From contig CM077644.1 in the NCBI GenBank assembly GCA_039707465.1, positions 215,945,962-216,009,961 on the forward strand: 64,000 nucleotides of DNA, in the 5' to 3' direction. Positions within the stretch are counted from its first letter, which is position 1; every line of letters begins with the position of its first letter. Under the pieces are notes generated by a model. The model ran no database searches, was not told the origin of the DNA, and saw only the letters and a list, made by a program, of their open reading frames with translations. The translations under genes were made by a program, and so were the position numbers. The stretch is from Rhabdophis nuchalis (Eukaryota > Chordata > Lepidosauria > Squamata > Natricidae). This document shows, in pieces, positions 31,783 to 44,181 of this stretch.

Positions 31783-32517
31783 CTAACACCCAGGAAGGGT
31801 GGAATAATTCCCAGGAACCACCCCCACCTCCCGACGCCAATGTCTACTGGAATAGAATTGGCCTAGAACCTGAAAATGAAACATTTCTTCACTGTGTTGC
31901 ATAATTAGTTTTACTCTGAAATTGAAAGGGATCAAATGTAATAAAATGCTAACTTCAAAGTGAATGAAATGGCATAAAATTGCCTACAGTGGTGGTTCTT
32001 CTCCGCAAAGAAGCTGCTTTTGTCTCCATTGTGAATGAATTCATTCCTTTTATGACATTTCAGTGGTGTTGTTGTTTTATTACCATTTCCCCCTATATTT
32101 TCTCACATGCTCAACCTGCATGATTGTAGAGTCCTTCACTTGTTTCTATTTTTTTCGTCTGCATTTCTATTAAGGGTTTAATTTTGCACTCGTTTCTATA
32201 CCTTTTGAGTCAAGCATCAGTATGCTTTCTGCAGCAATATTTTTTAGTTTACTTTTGATATGGGAAATGTTTCCCAAACTGAAAGACCTTGTGGAAGGAC
32301 TCAGAGTACAACTGTCTTCTAGCTGACATCTTTCAATCAACTCTTTCTTCCCTGTGGTGCTTGGTGAATATAATTTGCCATCGGAGGGATAAGTTACCAG
32401 GCTATTCCTGGCTTTGGATCATTACCCCATCAAACAAGGTAGATAAGCCACCACTGAAATCTTAGCTGAATTGTAATAAATATTTCAACATAAAGCAGAT
32501 ATGTTGTCTTTCTACAG
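31783..32517. other. No repeat or gene recognised
   Basis: 31880-32250 is free of repeat motifs. No ORF of interest. Confidence 0.4.
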
Positions 32518-32525
32518 CTCATTAG

Positions 32526-32778
32526 CAGAGGTGGGTATTCAGCAGGGTCTGACCAGTTCTGGAGAACCAGTAGCGTAGTTCGGAGAAACCAGTAAATACC
32601 AGCTCTGATTGGCTCACCTCCGTCTATTCTCTGAGTCCCGAGTCTCTGCTGATCGGGAGGGAATGGGGAAGTATCCTTCCTCTACCACACCTACCAAGTC
32701 ACGCCCACAAAACCATGCCACACATACCAAGCCACGCCCACAGAACTGGTAGTAAAAAAACTTAAATCCCACCACTGC
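32526..32778 (-). mobile_element. hAT MITE (CAGTGGTGG family), inverted
   Basis: Starts CAGAGGTGGGTATTCAGCAG and ends ATCCCACCACTG; flanks CTCATTAG (32518-32525) and CTTATTAG (32779-32786). Opposite orientation to the copy about 800 bp upstream. It has CACGCCCACA doublets near the right end. Confidence 0.92.
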
Positions 32779-32786
32779 TTATTAGG

Positions 32787-33374
32787 ATCTATTTGTGCAG
32801 AAATCCTAAGAGCTGTAGCTCATAAGCGTCTTTGGCGCCTAAAACACGGTGGTTCTCTTATTTTTAATTCATACATTATATGCAATATTTGGAGCTGCAA
32901 GTTGCAAATCTTATAACAGTTTCTTTTCATTTGCTTATATTTATATAAGAATAATCACCCTTATAATTTTAAAGGCCATATTTAATTGCCTTAATTTATA
33001 ACCATGAACACAGCAAGAATTAATCCAGATTCTGGTGTGGAAAGTGCTGTTGGATAGTGCTGTTGTGAGCACTTCAGCTTTCAACATGAGTTCTGTTTAA
33101 AAGATGGCAGCTGGAAGTAGAAGATACCAAGTACGAAGGGGGGTGAGCCACAATGAATTATTGCATTGCTTTTTCTTGTGCCTATCCGCCTCTATTTCAA
33201 TCTATATCATGATGCGTACCAGCTTGCTTAGCAGAGGAGGATACGAAAACATATCTATAATGTTTCTCCGGAATGGGGACACAAGCTTTTCTGTTTATCT
33301 CATTGAGAAAGCAATATGATAGATAGAACCCTGGATTTTGGAAGTTTGTACTGAAATTAAGGGTACATGTATTG
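32787..33374. other. No gene or recognised repeat
   Basis: The 71-codon frame at 33104-33319 has no recognisable domain. Confidence 0.4.
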
Positions 33375-33600
33375 TATCTATTATTATTTTTTATAAATTT
33401 TATTCAAAAACACATTTTTGAAAAACAGTGCATTGTCAAGGTATACATATTTGCAAATAAAAAAGGCCAAAAAAAGAAGAATGGTGCTAAACATTGACAT
33501 ACAAGCTAATAACAATAATAAGGATATAGTAACAGTAATAATATAACCAAAAAACATTTAGCTAAATTTCATAAAATCATGAAAATGGAAGAAGAAATAA
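33375..33600 (-). mobile_element. Possible L1 3' end
   Basis: TTTTATAAATTTTATTCAAAAACA resembles the antisense 3' end of the L1 at 60913 (TTTTATAAATTTTTTACAAA). Diverged, weak. Confidence 0.35.
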
Positions 33601-33639
33601 TTAAAGAAACAATGATTGTTTGGGCAAATTTTTTTTGGG

Positions 33640-34115
33640 TTATAATATAGAATTAGAGAAAAGGCAAAAACTTTTAGACAATCAACTATGGCTTCAGCTT
33701 ACAAAGAAAATCTTTATAAAATGTTTTACAGGTGACATCTGCCACCTGCAAGACTGGTGAAAATGTTTAGTAGCCTGTCCGCTAAGTGCTGGAAATGCAG
33801 TCAGACCCCAGGTACCTATTACCACATGTGGTTGACATGTAAAGCAAGACAATATTGGGAGAAAATACAAAACTGGCTGGAAATGATAATCAAACAGAAG
33901 ATTTAGTTGAAACCAGAAACATGTCCCCTAGGTATACTATCAGAGGGCTATGATAAAGGGAGCATATTAGTTAGTTTTATACATACTGACAGCAACAAGG
34001 ATCATATATGCTAAATATTGGGAAATGTGAACACCCCACCAGAGGAGGTTGTAAGTCGAATTTTTTTTGACTATGCCAAAATAAATTGTAACAATTAGAA
34101 TAGTTGCTCATGATC
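33640..34115 (+). pseudogene. L1 ORF2 C-terminal relic
   Basis: Translation gives LSAKCWKCSQTPGTYYHMWL followed by TCK, the CX2C...HX4-5C knuckle at the end of L1 ORF2, then TATRIIYAKYWEM and, in the next frame, TPPEEVVSRIFFDYAKI, which correspond to the last residues of the protein. Stops and one frameshift. The clade call rests on the knuckle and the following pattern. Confidence 0.65.
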
Positions 34116-34148
34116 TCCTATTGACCAAAGCTGAGAGCTGCTACTACC

Positions 34149-34235
34149 ATGTTTTCCCAAAAATAAGACTGGATCTTATTTTTTTTTAGGCTTGAAAATA
34201 AGCACCTAGGCTTATTTTCAGGGAGGTATTTTTTT
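34149..34235 (+). mobile_element. Half of a TA MITE (AATAAGAC family)
   Basis: CCATGTTTTCCCAAAAATAA, GACTGGATCTTATTTTT and a second AAAATAAGCACC block match the left half of the element at 36499-36737. The right half is absent. Confidence 0.7.
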
Positions 34236-34800
34236 TTTGAGGTGGAAACAGAGAGCATGGTCAACCCTTTCAAACAGCATGGCCTCCAATTCTTGTTAGT
34301 CTCCTGTTCTGACCTCCCTTTCTCAGACTAATTACAAGACTGGCTGCTTGACTAACTGACTCTTGGCTCCGTGCCCGAACTGACCTTGAACAGACCCGAA
34401 GCTTCTTAACTAACCTGCAACTCGACACTAAGGAACTCAAACCTGGAAACTATTCGTTGTTTTCTGCAAGGGCTTCCTTAGCAGAGGCTTCCTTTTAAAC
34501 CGTCTTGGGAGGGGCCAGTCATTAAACAGCTGTGACTAATTACCTCCTCCGAGTTCGTCTCTGCTGCAATTAAAGCTGCCTTCCTTCAATCCGTTTAACC
34601 TAACATCAGGGACAAAATGGCCTTGATCCTCCCCACTACTCCAAGACCCAGGTGCCTCCTGATGACTAGCCGGACTCTCTGCTCTCTCAAGGTCGCCCTC
34701 CTCCTCCAGAGCAGACTCATACGACTCCTCACTAGAGGAGTCCATCAGCAGCTCATCCGGAGCGGGCTGGGCCACAATAGTCTCCTATATCGTCCCTATT
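34236..34800 (-). mobile_element. Unclassified repeat with acidic coding tail
   Basis: On minus, an acidic 79-codon frame (34536-34775; DSSSEESYESALEEEGDLER, later GHFVPDVRLN) is followed by TGGCCCCTCCC, a TTTAAAAGG TATA-like word and CCTTGCAGAAAACAA. The same order appears in the copy at 39395-42990. The layout suggests the end of a retroelement ORF followed by a terminal repeat or promoter, but I cannot name the family. Confidence 0.45.
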
Positions 34801-35764
34801 ACCAGTAATGACTGTGTAAGTATGTCCAATGGTAGGGTCAACTCTTAAAACATACACATTGTTCTTATTCATTAAATCTCCACTAACAAAACTAGCTTAG
34901 GGCTGGTTCTAGGAGGGAAAAGTCTACCCCTTCATTTCCTAGCTGCAATTGCTCTTCAAAACTTCCCCTCCACTCTCTTTCACACGACAACAAAGCTTTG
35001 GTATTTTTAATGTTAGGGACACCTCATTTTTTAAAAACCCTGTTGGCTTTTAAAAGCTTGAAAGTTTGAAGTTTGAAAAACTTCATTTGAGAGTTCAAGG
35101 TGTTTAATGTCAATGCACAAAGCTTGGAAGTATAAAAAGAAATCTTGTGTCTGAACTCATGAAAATTCATAAATCATTGCCTATTTTTATGCTAAATAAT
35201 GTAAAAACAAAGTCTGGATGTCAGCGAATAAGTCTGGAAAGTTACTAGACTCAAGCATTTAATATAGTCCCAGCCACCCACCTATTCAGTTGTGCATATA
35301 CACATCGTATCTGGCTTCAGAACAGCCAATGGATGAAGCCAGAGAGTCAGTCCTTTCTGTAGCGCTAATCTCATCTAGGGTCATCTGAATTTTTATATTC
35401 CAGTCACAGCATGCCTCATTATGAACATTTAGATCTTCTCATGATGCAAGTAATTGGGAAGTTGGTTAACTGCAGTCTATGGGTATAGCTGAATGCATAC
35501 TGGGTTAGACTGATGAGTCAACTAATTTTCAGGGATTCAGTTTAATCCAAGCAATCACATGCAAGCTAAATCCATGCAATCAGTCATATTATAGGATGAG
35601 CTACTTCAATTATCCTGTTTTGAATATCCACATCCCCCACCCCAGTTTTTCAACTGTTCTGAGAAATAACAATTGAAAAAATACAAACATCTCAATTGTT
35701 GTTGTTAAGGCACAGAACATACACAATATACTTTACAATCAACTGATTGGTTACAGGATCAAAA
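34801..35764. other. No gene or recognised repeat
   Basis: AT-rich; no motif recognised. Confidence 0.45.
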
Positions 35765-36410
<646 letters not shown>

Positions 36411-36498
36411 GCTAGTTCTGCTTTTTTTTGCCCAATAAAGACAGTGCTAGTAAAATAATGAAGCTTCGACATTATTTTCATGGCACAAGATACAGTTA

Positions 36499-36737
36499 CC
36501 ATGTTTTCCCGAAAATAAGATAAGACAAGGTCTTATTTTCTTTTGACCCCTAAAATACGCATTTGGCCTTATTTTGGGAGAAGTCTTATTAGGAAGCGGC
36601 GAGTATGGTCACCTCATGGCTGCTGCTGTGTTGCAATATTTTCGAGGAGGGCTTATTTTCAGGGGATTTTAGTGAATGCGCTCAAAAGCCCAATTAGTCT
36701 TATTATCCGGGGATGTCTTATTTTGGGGAAAACAAGA
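36499..36737. mobile_element. TA MITE (AATAAGAC family)
   Basis: Inverted termini CCATGTTTTCCCGAAAATAA and TTATTTTGGGGAAAACAAGA between TA dinucleotides. Several internal TCTTATTTT/AAAATAAG words. No coding capacity. Confidence 0.8.
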
Positions 36738-36899
36738 TATTAGATCTGGTCTGCAAAAATCGAGATCACCACCAGACAACATCAAAGAGATGTTCTCTAT
36801 GTCTTGCTGCTATCTAGTGACCATCTAGAACATCTTTGGGGATACCAGACAGTTCCAGACAGTCAAGAATCTAGTTTTTACAAAATAGTTATTTTGACC

Positions 36900-37195
36900 T
36901 AGTGGGTTGTGCCTAGCATCTATGTTTGGTAGGATTCAGGGAAATAAACAAAGAGGAAGAACTGGCATCTGAATGCACAAGATCAAACAAATTATGGAAC
37001 TATCCTTGAAAGAGATATAAGTCAATACTAGAGACAGGTTGAGATGGAAAGCATCTGTCCCGGCCGTCACCAGGGATCACAGGTGACTCAAGGACACCTA
37101 ACTCTGTCATAATAGTTCAGCTAATGACTGATTTGGTGAACTCTATCATGATTGCTGGTTTTAATGTTCTTATATCAATAATAATAAAGTTAACA
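36900..37195 (+). pseudogene. LINE ORF2 C-terminal fragment, clade uncertain
   Basis: Frame with stops: FGRIQGNKQRGRTGI, then KIKQIMELSLKEI and RLRWKASVPAVTRDHR, the RGR...W...R...DR.RWR pattern found at the end of RTE-type and related ORF2 proteins. Ends near AATAATAATAAAG. Not matched to another copy in the window. Confidence 0.4.
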
Positions 37196-38337
37196 ATTAC
37201 ATTGACTCTCATAAATAAAAAAAGTATAGAATCAAAGTCTGGTGCAGCAGGAAATCAATTTAGATAATTTGTCTAAGTAAAGTGCGTCTCCACTTTATTG
37301 CACGGCAACAAAGACTGAACAAAATTGATCTCCTGTAGGAGATAATCCTAGGAGATGGAAGCAAACATGAAGACCTTATTTGGCAATTGTGACAGAAAAG
37401 CAAAGCTGTGTTTACCTTCTGTACTTTACTCAATCAATTAAAGATCAAGAAGTTGACTTTGTAAAACATATCAACCTTGGTTAGTATAAACTTTTGATTT
37501 TTTTCTTTTGATGTTTTAATGGGGTCCCAAACACAAACTCTTCATTATCACTTAAAGAAATTGTGCACAGGAAGAAATTGTGATGATGTAATATACATGT
37601 TAATTGATAGAAATGATTGCTATGTAATAATAGTGAGAAGCAAAGATAGCTCCTGACACAGATCCATTTGTAGGCTAACCCAGGTATAGCAAACTTATTT
37701 GGAGTTTTTGAAAGTTGGTTGCTATGGTGTGGCTGGTCAATCATCGCATATACCTTTTCCTCATGATAGATGAATGTGCTTAGTCCACATCTTTTCCATC
37801 TTCCATTTTATGTCTACTAATGTATGACTTATTTTGTCCTTTGGGGAACAACTGGGTTCATTTCTGAGCAAAGGCTTCAGTCACCCCATCATTTAAAATT
37901 TTTAGGAATTTCTATTGGACTTATATCATGATATAACTTCATGAGACAGAGGTTAAAATGTACCTATAACTGTTGGGAAGAAATATAGGAAGTCACTGAA
38001 TGTATCTTTTTTTTCTTTCTTTTCTGTTTTTCTTATTTTGCACTTTTTGCTTTCTCATTGCTTTTCCTCTTTTCTTCCTGACTTTATATTAACTGATATT
38101 AGTTTTTATCTTCTTTAAAAAAAGTTAAATAACACATATATAGAAAAAGATTGAAACAAGATGTGTTGTTACTTCTGGTAACCTTTCTGCTGACACTAGG
38201 ACCAAAAAATGAGCTTTTGTAGATTTATTTATAGATAAGAGATGGGAATAGGGTATCTCATATATCTCTTCTTTTTTTAAGCTTAGATTGCATTTACAGT
38301 TTGCTATTGCAGCAAAAAATATTAAATATATGTATGT
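37196..38337. other. No gene or recognised repeat
   Basis: AT-rich; short frames without features. Confidence 0.45.
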
Positions 38338-38338
38338 G

Positions 38339-38415
<77 letters not shown>

Positions 38416-38428
38416 GATAGATAGATAT
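38338..38428. repeat. (GATA)n microsatellite (Bkm type)
   Basis: About 19 perfect GATA units, then a few interrupted ones. GATA is the core of the Bkm satellite first found in snakes. Confidence 0.96.
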
Positions 38429-38662
38429 TAGTCTACTTTCAGAAACTAATTAATTACAATTGTTTTTGGAAAGTGTCTTGTAATTTTCTGACTCAAATGC
38501 TGGACATTGAACACTTGGTTATTCTGTGAAGTGTGGACATGTCCAAGACCTTTTAGTCGATAATCTTGAATATTTCTCACTTTGTTGATCTCTCCAGCAA
38601 TGATATTTCTGTATTTTTACCCTTACTATTCATCCATTAATGATAATCTATTTGGATAATAA

Positions 38663-38906
38663 GTGTGTGGTGGCACAGTGGTTAGAATGCAGTACTGCAG
38701 GTTATTTCTGCTGACTGCCGGCTGCTAGCAGTTTGGCAGTTCGATTCTCACCGGCTCAAGGTTGACTCAGCCTTCCATCCTTTTGAGGTCGGTAAAATGA
38801 GGACCCAGATTGTTGAGGGCAATATGCTGATTCTGTAAACCACTTAGAGAGGGTTGTAAAGAACTGTGAAGCAGTATATAAATTTAAGTGCTATTTCTAC
38901 AAATAT
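38663..38906 (+). mobile_element. tRNA-derived SINE
   Basis: GTGGTGGCACAGTGGTTAGA (A-box region) and GGCAGTTCGATTCTCACC (B-box region), then TTGACTCAGCCTTCCATCC and an end AAGTGCTATTTCTA. Best-preserved copy of its family here. Confidence 0.9.
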
Positions 38907-39394
38907 GTGCTTCAAATGTATTGTTCTGATTTTTTGAAATGCATATATGGGCAAATAATATTAGATTGGGTAAATTTATCAACAGTCTTGTCCATTGCAA
39001 TTTTTATTCCAAGCACCCAATTATGATCTTTAATTAGTTCTTCTTCCTTTGGCTGTTTGAATAAGTATTTTATCTATCATCGAACCTCTTGCCAATTAAG
39101 TCCATTAGATGACCTACATTTCTAGCAATTTTTGTCACTATCCAGTTTTCTATACCTTACAGAATCGCGTAAGTATCTTCAATGTCTGTTTCTTATCTTT
39201 CCCTAATATCCCCCAAAATATATTTTTTTCCTAGTAGGGGCAGGTCCGAGATGCTCCTTTCTGAGTTACAACCAATTCTGTTATTTCTATTTTTTTTTAA
39301 TGCAGCAATCGGATAAATATCCATATTTTAAATGCAGGTTTGCTGTATACTACCGCATTATGGTATTGTAAGTGGATTATTTCATCATGCACTC
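38907..39394. other. No gene or recognised repeat
   Basis: AT-rich; nothing recognised. Confidence 0.45.
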
Positions 39395-39779
39395 TGAATT
39401 AAAAACTGGGTTTGCACTGCAAGTTCTCCCCGACAACTGTGCGGTTGTCTCAATCGTGCTCTTGCTTTGTTGATAAAAGCCTCGGTTGTGGCCTGCCAGT
39501 GGCCAACAGATCTGGTGACAGACTCAGACAGTGAGGAGGTTGAGGAAGAACATGGGCCAGCCATGGAGTCTGGGAAGACTCTGAGGAGTGCTCTGTGTTG
39601 GAGGCAGAGATGGGGCAAGGGCCATCCGACAGTTATCACCTGCCTTTGGAGTCAGATATCAGTGGAGCAGAAGGACAGCTGGAGCCTGTTCCTGATGTAC
39701 GCATGTACCAGGAGAAGAGAACAGCTAAGGAACTCAGGAGTTAAGCCACAGGTGGATGGTGAATGGCCCCTCCCTGAGG

Positions 39780-42746
39780 GAATTTATTTATTTTATTTTA
39801 TTTTATTAAATTTATACCCCGCCCTTCTCCTTGTTAGGACCCAGGGCGGGGCACAGGCATTATATAAAACCATAAATACAATATACATCAATCAATTAAA
39901 AATATATTAAATTAATTCACCCGTGCTAAAACCCATTATTAAAACCGTAACCAAATTATAATTTATATTTAAAAGTCAGATGCGGGGGGCTATCCTAGGC
40001 CGGCTTGTTGGAATAAGTACGTCTTAAGACGTTGGCGGAAGAGGCAGAGGTCCGAGGTAGTGCGAAGGTCGGGGGGTAGGTCGTTCCAGAGGGCTGGGCC
40101 CGCCACAGAGAAGGCTCTTCCCCTGGGTGTCGCCAGCCGGCATTGCCCAGCCGACGGCACCCGGAGTAGGCCCGCTCTGTGGGAGCGGACCGGACGAAGG
40201 GATGTATGGGGCAGGAGGCGGTCTCGTATATAGCTAGGCCCCGAGCCATGGAGCGATTTAAAGATGGTGGTCAACACCTTGAAGCGCACTCGAAAGGCCA
40301 CAGGCAGCCAGTGCAGCTCGCGCAGGAGAGGTGTTACGTGGGCTTGCCTTGAGGCACCCATAACCACCCGCGCGGCCGCATTCTGCACTAACTGCAGCCT
40401 TCGAGTGCACCTCAAGGGGAGCCCCATGTAGAGAGCGTTACAGTAATCCAGCCGAGATGTCACGAGCGCTTGAGTGACTGTGCGAAGGGCCCCCCGGTCT
40501 AGTAAGGGGCGCAACTGGCGTATCAGGCGAACCTGATAGAACGCCCCCCTGGCCACGGCCGCCACATGGTCCTCCATGGCCAGCCGGGAATCCAGAAGGA
40601 TGCCCAAGTTGCGCGCCCTCTCCACGGGGGCAAGATGTTCGGCCCCAATGGCCAGTGTTAGATTTATCTGGCTAAACCGGGGTGCCGGAAACCACAGCCA
40701 CTCGGTCTTGGACGGGTTGAGCTTGAGTTTGTTACTACCCATCCAGATCCGTACGGCCTCCAGACACCGGGACAGCACCTCGATGGCATCGTTGGGGTGG
40801 TTTGGGGTGGATATGTACAGCTGAGTATCATCAGCGTACAGATGGTACTCCACCCCAAAACCACGGATGATCTCGCCCAGTGGCTTCATGTAGGTGTTGA
40901 ACAGAAGTGGCGAGAGGACCGACCCCTGAGGAACCCCACATGTGAGGGGCCTCGGGGCCGACCTCTGCCCTCCTGCCAACACCCATTGCGACCGACCAGA
41001 GAGGTAGGATGAGAACCACCGTAAAACGGTGCCTCTCAGCCCCAACCCCCCCAATCGGTGCAATAAGATACCATGGTCGATAGTATCGAAAGCCGCTGAG
41101 AGGTCTAACAGGACCAGGATAGAGGAGCAACCTCTATCCCGAGCCCTCCAGAGATCATCCACCAACGCGACCAATGCCGTCTCGGTACTGTGACCGGGCC
41201 GGAAGCCGGACTGGCGTGGGTCTAGATAATCAACTTCCTCCAGATGTCGAGGGAACTGTTGAGCCACCACACTCTCAACAACCTTCACTAAAAAGTGAAG
41301 GTTGGAGACGGGACGATAGTTCTCTAATAAAGCCGGGTCCAGGGATGGCTTCTTGAGGAGGGGCCTCACCACCGCCTCTTTCAAGACGGTAGGCAAGAAC
41401 CCCTCACTCAGAGATGAATTCACAATACCCTGGAGCCAGCCTCGTGTCACCTCCCAGGATGCCAGTACAAGCCAGGAGGGGCACGGGTCCAATAAACATG
41501 TGGTGGCTCTAAGGTTCCTCCGCAACCTGTCCATATCCTCGGTAGTAACAAAGTCGAACTCCTCCCAAGGTGTTATCTCAAGACCAGCACCGGGCACCTC
41601 GACCGGACCACTAGTGGAGGGCAGCTCGTTCCGAATCTGAGTGATTTTGTCCTGCAGGAAAACTCCAAATTCCTCTGCTCGACCCTGCAAAGGGGCTTCC
41701 CGCGGCCTCAGATGAAGGAGGGAACGGGTCACCCCAAACAGGGCGGCAGGGCGGTTTTCCGCGGACGCGATAAGGGTGGCACAATACTCACGTTTGGCCA
41801 CTCTTAGCGCCACTAAGTAAGTCCTAATATGGTCTCTCACTAGTGTTCGGTCAGCTTCGGATCGAGAAGATCTCCACCTACTCTCTAGGCGTCTCTTGCG
41901 GCGTTTCATCTCCCGAAGCTCCTCGGTAAACCAAGGAGCCTGGGTGACTCGACGCCGCATGAGAGGCCGCAAGGGCGCGACTCGGTCCAAGGCCCCCGTG
42001 GCCGCACTATACCATGCGGCCACTAGGTCCTCAGTCGAGCCGCGGGGCAGGGATACAGGTACTGGCCCAAGCTCCCTCTGGAACCTTTCCGGGTCCATCA
42101 GGCGCCTGGGGCGGAACCAACTTGGTGTTTCCGGTTCTGCCTCCCCGCGGTGGGGTGTGACGGTTGGAAAGTCTATCCGAAGGAGAGAGTGATCTGTCCA
42201 TGACAAGGGTAAGATGTCTAAATCCCCTGTTCCGAGATCACTAATCCAGTGTCCAGAGACAAAAATCAGATCCAGCGTGTGTCCTCCCTCGTGAGTGGGG
42301 CCCTGAACTACTTGGGTCAGGTCCATGGCCGTCATGGAAGCCATGAACTCCCGAGCCGCCTCGGATGTTTCGCCCGCCGACGGCAGGTTAAAGTCCCCCA
42401 TGACTATAAGTCTGGGGGTCTCCACCGCCATCGCGGCGATCACCTCGAGTAGCTCGGGCAGGGCTGCTGTTACATAGCGGGGAGCCAGGTATACAATCAG
42501 CAAGCCCAACTGCCTCTCTAGGCCCCACTTCACGAAGAGGGACTCACAGCCGGTCGTCTGAGGCACAGTGGTCTCCTTCGGCTCCAGACTTTCCTTAACA
42601 ATAACCGCCACCCCCCCACCCCTGCCAAGGGCCCTAGGCCGATGAAATGCACGGTAGCCTGGTGGGCACATTTCCACGAGGGGTAAACCCCCCTCGAGGC
42701 CCAACCAGGTTTCCGTGATTCCCACCAGGTCCGGGTCCCCCTCTTA
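39780..42746 (-). mobile_element. L2 LINE, nearly complete ORF2, (TAAAA)n tail
   Basis: Minus strand: starts inside the endonuclease coding region, carries an uninterrupted ORF2 remainder, a 3' UTR of about 200 bp with the CCTGGGTCC...AGGGCGGGG hairpin and a TAAAATAAAATAAA tail at 39781-39806. GC-rich against an AT-rich background, and close to the fragments at 6659 and 17129. 5' truncated, so promoter and ORF1 are missing. Confidence 0.95.
39990..42725 (-). CDS. L2 ORF2: endonuclease (N-truncated) and reverse transcriptase
   Basis: 911 codons without a stop. Residues 2-8 GITETWL hold the catalytic Glu of the AP-type endonuclease; GDFN is at 110-113 and the TDH end of the triad at 177-179. 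The RT spans about 440-680: NYRPVSNLHFLVKVVES, LDLSAAFDTIDH, LTCGVPQGSVLSPLLFN and HLYADDTQLY (the YADD box). After it follow NPSKTEWLWF and a C-terminal region with HVTPLLRELHWLPVAF and AFSVAGPALWNDLPPD, ending at QQAGLG. The frame is open a few codons upstream (EGDPDLV) to the truncation near 42746, so the first 30-40 residues of the endonuclease, including its first Asn, are lost. The listed start is a GTG in the frame, not a true start. Confidence 0.95.
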   Translation of the reverse strand: MGITETWLGLEGGLPLVEMCPPGYRAFHRPRALGRGGGVAVIVKESLEPKETTVPQTTGCESLFVKWGLERQLGLLIVYLAPRYVTAALPELLEVIAAMAVETPRLIVMGDFNLPSAGETSEAAREFMASMTAMDLTQVVQGPTHEGGHTLDLIFVSGHWISDLGTGDLDILPLSWTDHSLLRIDFPTVTPHRGEAEPETPSWFRPRRLMDPERFQRELGPVPVSLPRGSTEDLVAAWYSAATGALDRVAPLRPLMRRRVTQAPWFTEELREMKRRKRRLESRWRSSRSEADRTLVRDHIRTYLVALRVAKREYCATLIASAENRPAALFGVTRSLLHLRPREAPLQGRAEEFGVFLQDKITQIRNELPSTSGPVEVPGAGLEITPWEEFDFVTTEDMDRLRRNLRATTCLLDPCPSWLVLASWEVTRGWLQGIVNSSLSEGFLPTVLKEAVVRPLLKKPSLDPALLENYRPVSNLHFLVKVVESVVAQQFPRHLEEVDYLDPRQSGFRPGHSTETALVALVDDLWRARDRGCSSILVLLDLSAAFDTIDHGILLHRLGGLGLRGTVLRWFSSYLSGRSQWVLAGGQRSAPRPLTCGVPQGSVLSPLLFNTYMKPLGEIIRGFGVEYHLYADDTQLYISTPNHPNDAIEVLSRCLEAVRIWMGSNKLKLNPSKTEWLWFPAPRFSQINLTLAIGAEHLAPVERARNLGILLDSRLAMEDHVAAVARGAFYQVRLIRQLRPLLDRGALRTVTQALVTSRLDYCNALYMGLPLRCTRRLQLVQNAAARVVMGASRQAHVTPLLRELHWLPVAFRVRFKVLTTIFKSLHGSGPSYIRDRLLPHTSLRPVRSHRAGLLRVPSAGQCRLATPRGRAFSVAGPALWNDLPPDLRTTSDLCLFRQRLKTYLFQQAGLG

Positions 42747-42996
42747 AGAAGAACGAAAGGGGAGGGGAGTTTGCAGAAAACAATTAGTTCAATTCATTAG
42801 AATGAAGATCTGTTCCTGATTTCTTGCCAAGTAATTGCTGCTACAACGTGGCATTTGAAAGGTATTGGCCTGCCAACTCTCCAAGCCTGATAAAGGCCTG
42901 TAGTTCTCAGGAAAGACTGTATGCTGGAGAGGAATTCCCTTTAACCTAAATAAAAGAGGTTTTAGCTGCCTGAGGAGTCTGCTTCATGCTCTAGGG

Positions 42997-43193
42997 CAGA
43001 GGTCTCATTCTTGCGGCCCGCAGGCCAATTGCAGCCCGCAGGATGGTATCTTGTGGCCCCCACCGTGATATGAAAGTATAATATTAGTGCAGCCCGCAGG
43101 GGGAGTGTACCTCTGTGGAATCCCTTATGCGGCCCAGCCTCACCCAGCCTCTGCCTTCAGCGGCCCCCAGGTAAATTGAGTTTGAGACCCCTG
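42997..43193 (+). mobile_element. hAT MITE with perfect 8-bp target duplication
   Basis: CTCTAGGG at 42989-42996 and 43194-43201 are identical. Ends CAGAGGTCTCATTCTTGC and (inverted) GAGTTTGAGACCCCTG. The inside is rich in GCGGCCCGCAGG words, so GC-rich in AT-rich flanks. Confidence 0.93.
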
Positions 43194-43201
43194 CTCTAGG
43201 G

Positions 43202-44086
43202 AAACCTAGGCTAGATCTGTTTTTACACATCTGGTGGGGATCTTATAATCTTGGTGTGAATTAAATTTTTGTGCTTCTGTTGTTATGGTCAAACCACTGA
43301 AAGTGAGATTCAGAATCATTGAGAGTCAAAACCTTGCCAGAGACTAATGAAATCTTGATGAAGGTTTAGGAATGTTTCAGTCAAAATCACACACTTCTGT
43401 TGAGATTTGGTGCAGCATAGTTAGAGAGATTTACTGTCAAACATCTCCAATTTTGAAGCCTTCTTCAGGATTTGCCTTTTCTTTCATAAAATATATGGGA
43501 ATTTTTTTCGGAGATTACTTGAACAACAAAAATGAGTAGAATGAGTAGAGGAAAGAAAAGCTTCTAGTGTGGAACGGAGAACTCAATTCCATTTCTTTTT
43601 ATAACTTCACACAGCTGAGGAAGAGATTGTAACAAGGATGTATTTTGCACTGTTTGAAATCTCATTCTCTGATTTACTTTGCTAGGAAATTGTAAATTCA
43701 GATGCGTACTGAGAGCCCAAGAGAAATTCAGCATTTCTCTTGAGATTATTCTTTTATCTTTCAAATTCCAACCTAAATTCCCTTGGAGGCATAACAAACG
43801 GCTAACGAAAGCCTCTGCCTCTACCGCCATGCCTTTTAAAACTTTATTTTGAGCTTGCAAGTACCTTGGGAGAAATTAAACAGGCTTGGTTTATAGAAAA
43901 ATAAAATCCCCATGTCTTGCAAAGCCACTGATTATATTTGCAGGTCAGAAAAGACATATGCTGACATTCATACACATTTGTGTGTGTCTATGTGTTCATA
44001 GTTCTTCAAGTGAACTTGCTGAGAAGCATTGCTTTCCAGAAGTGTATAATCTTCTGTTTGAATAGTGGAAAAGTCACAAAAATGGC
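43202..44086. other. No gene or recognised repeat
   Basis: The 98-codon minus frame at 43564-43860 has no domain I recognise. Confidence 0.4.

Positions 44087-44181
<95 letters not shown>

Larger units (their letters stand above)
39395..42990 (+). mobile_element. Unclassified repeat with acidic coding tail, split by L2
   Basis: Left part (39395-39779) codes, with one frameshift, for TDLVTDSDSEEVEEEHGPAM then GQLEPVPDVRMYQEKRTAKE, ending before TGGCCCCTCCC. Right part (42747-42990) continues with AAAGGGGAGGGGAGTTTGCA and GAAAACAA. The order equals that of 34236-34800. The two halves are separated only by the L2. Outer limits are uncertain. Confidence 0.45.

Noticed and set aside
33104..33319. 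71-codon plus frame starting MAAGSRRYQ
   Set aside because: A hydrophobic stretch is present but no family resemblance or exon signals; too little to support a gene.
38663..38760. tRNA-gene-like A and B boxes
   Set aside because: The same sequence occurs three times with a SINE body; no cloverleaf with complete acceptor stem is seen, so not a tRNA gene.
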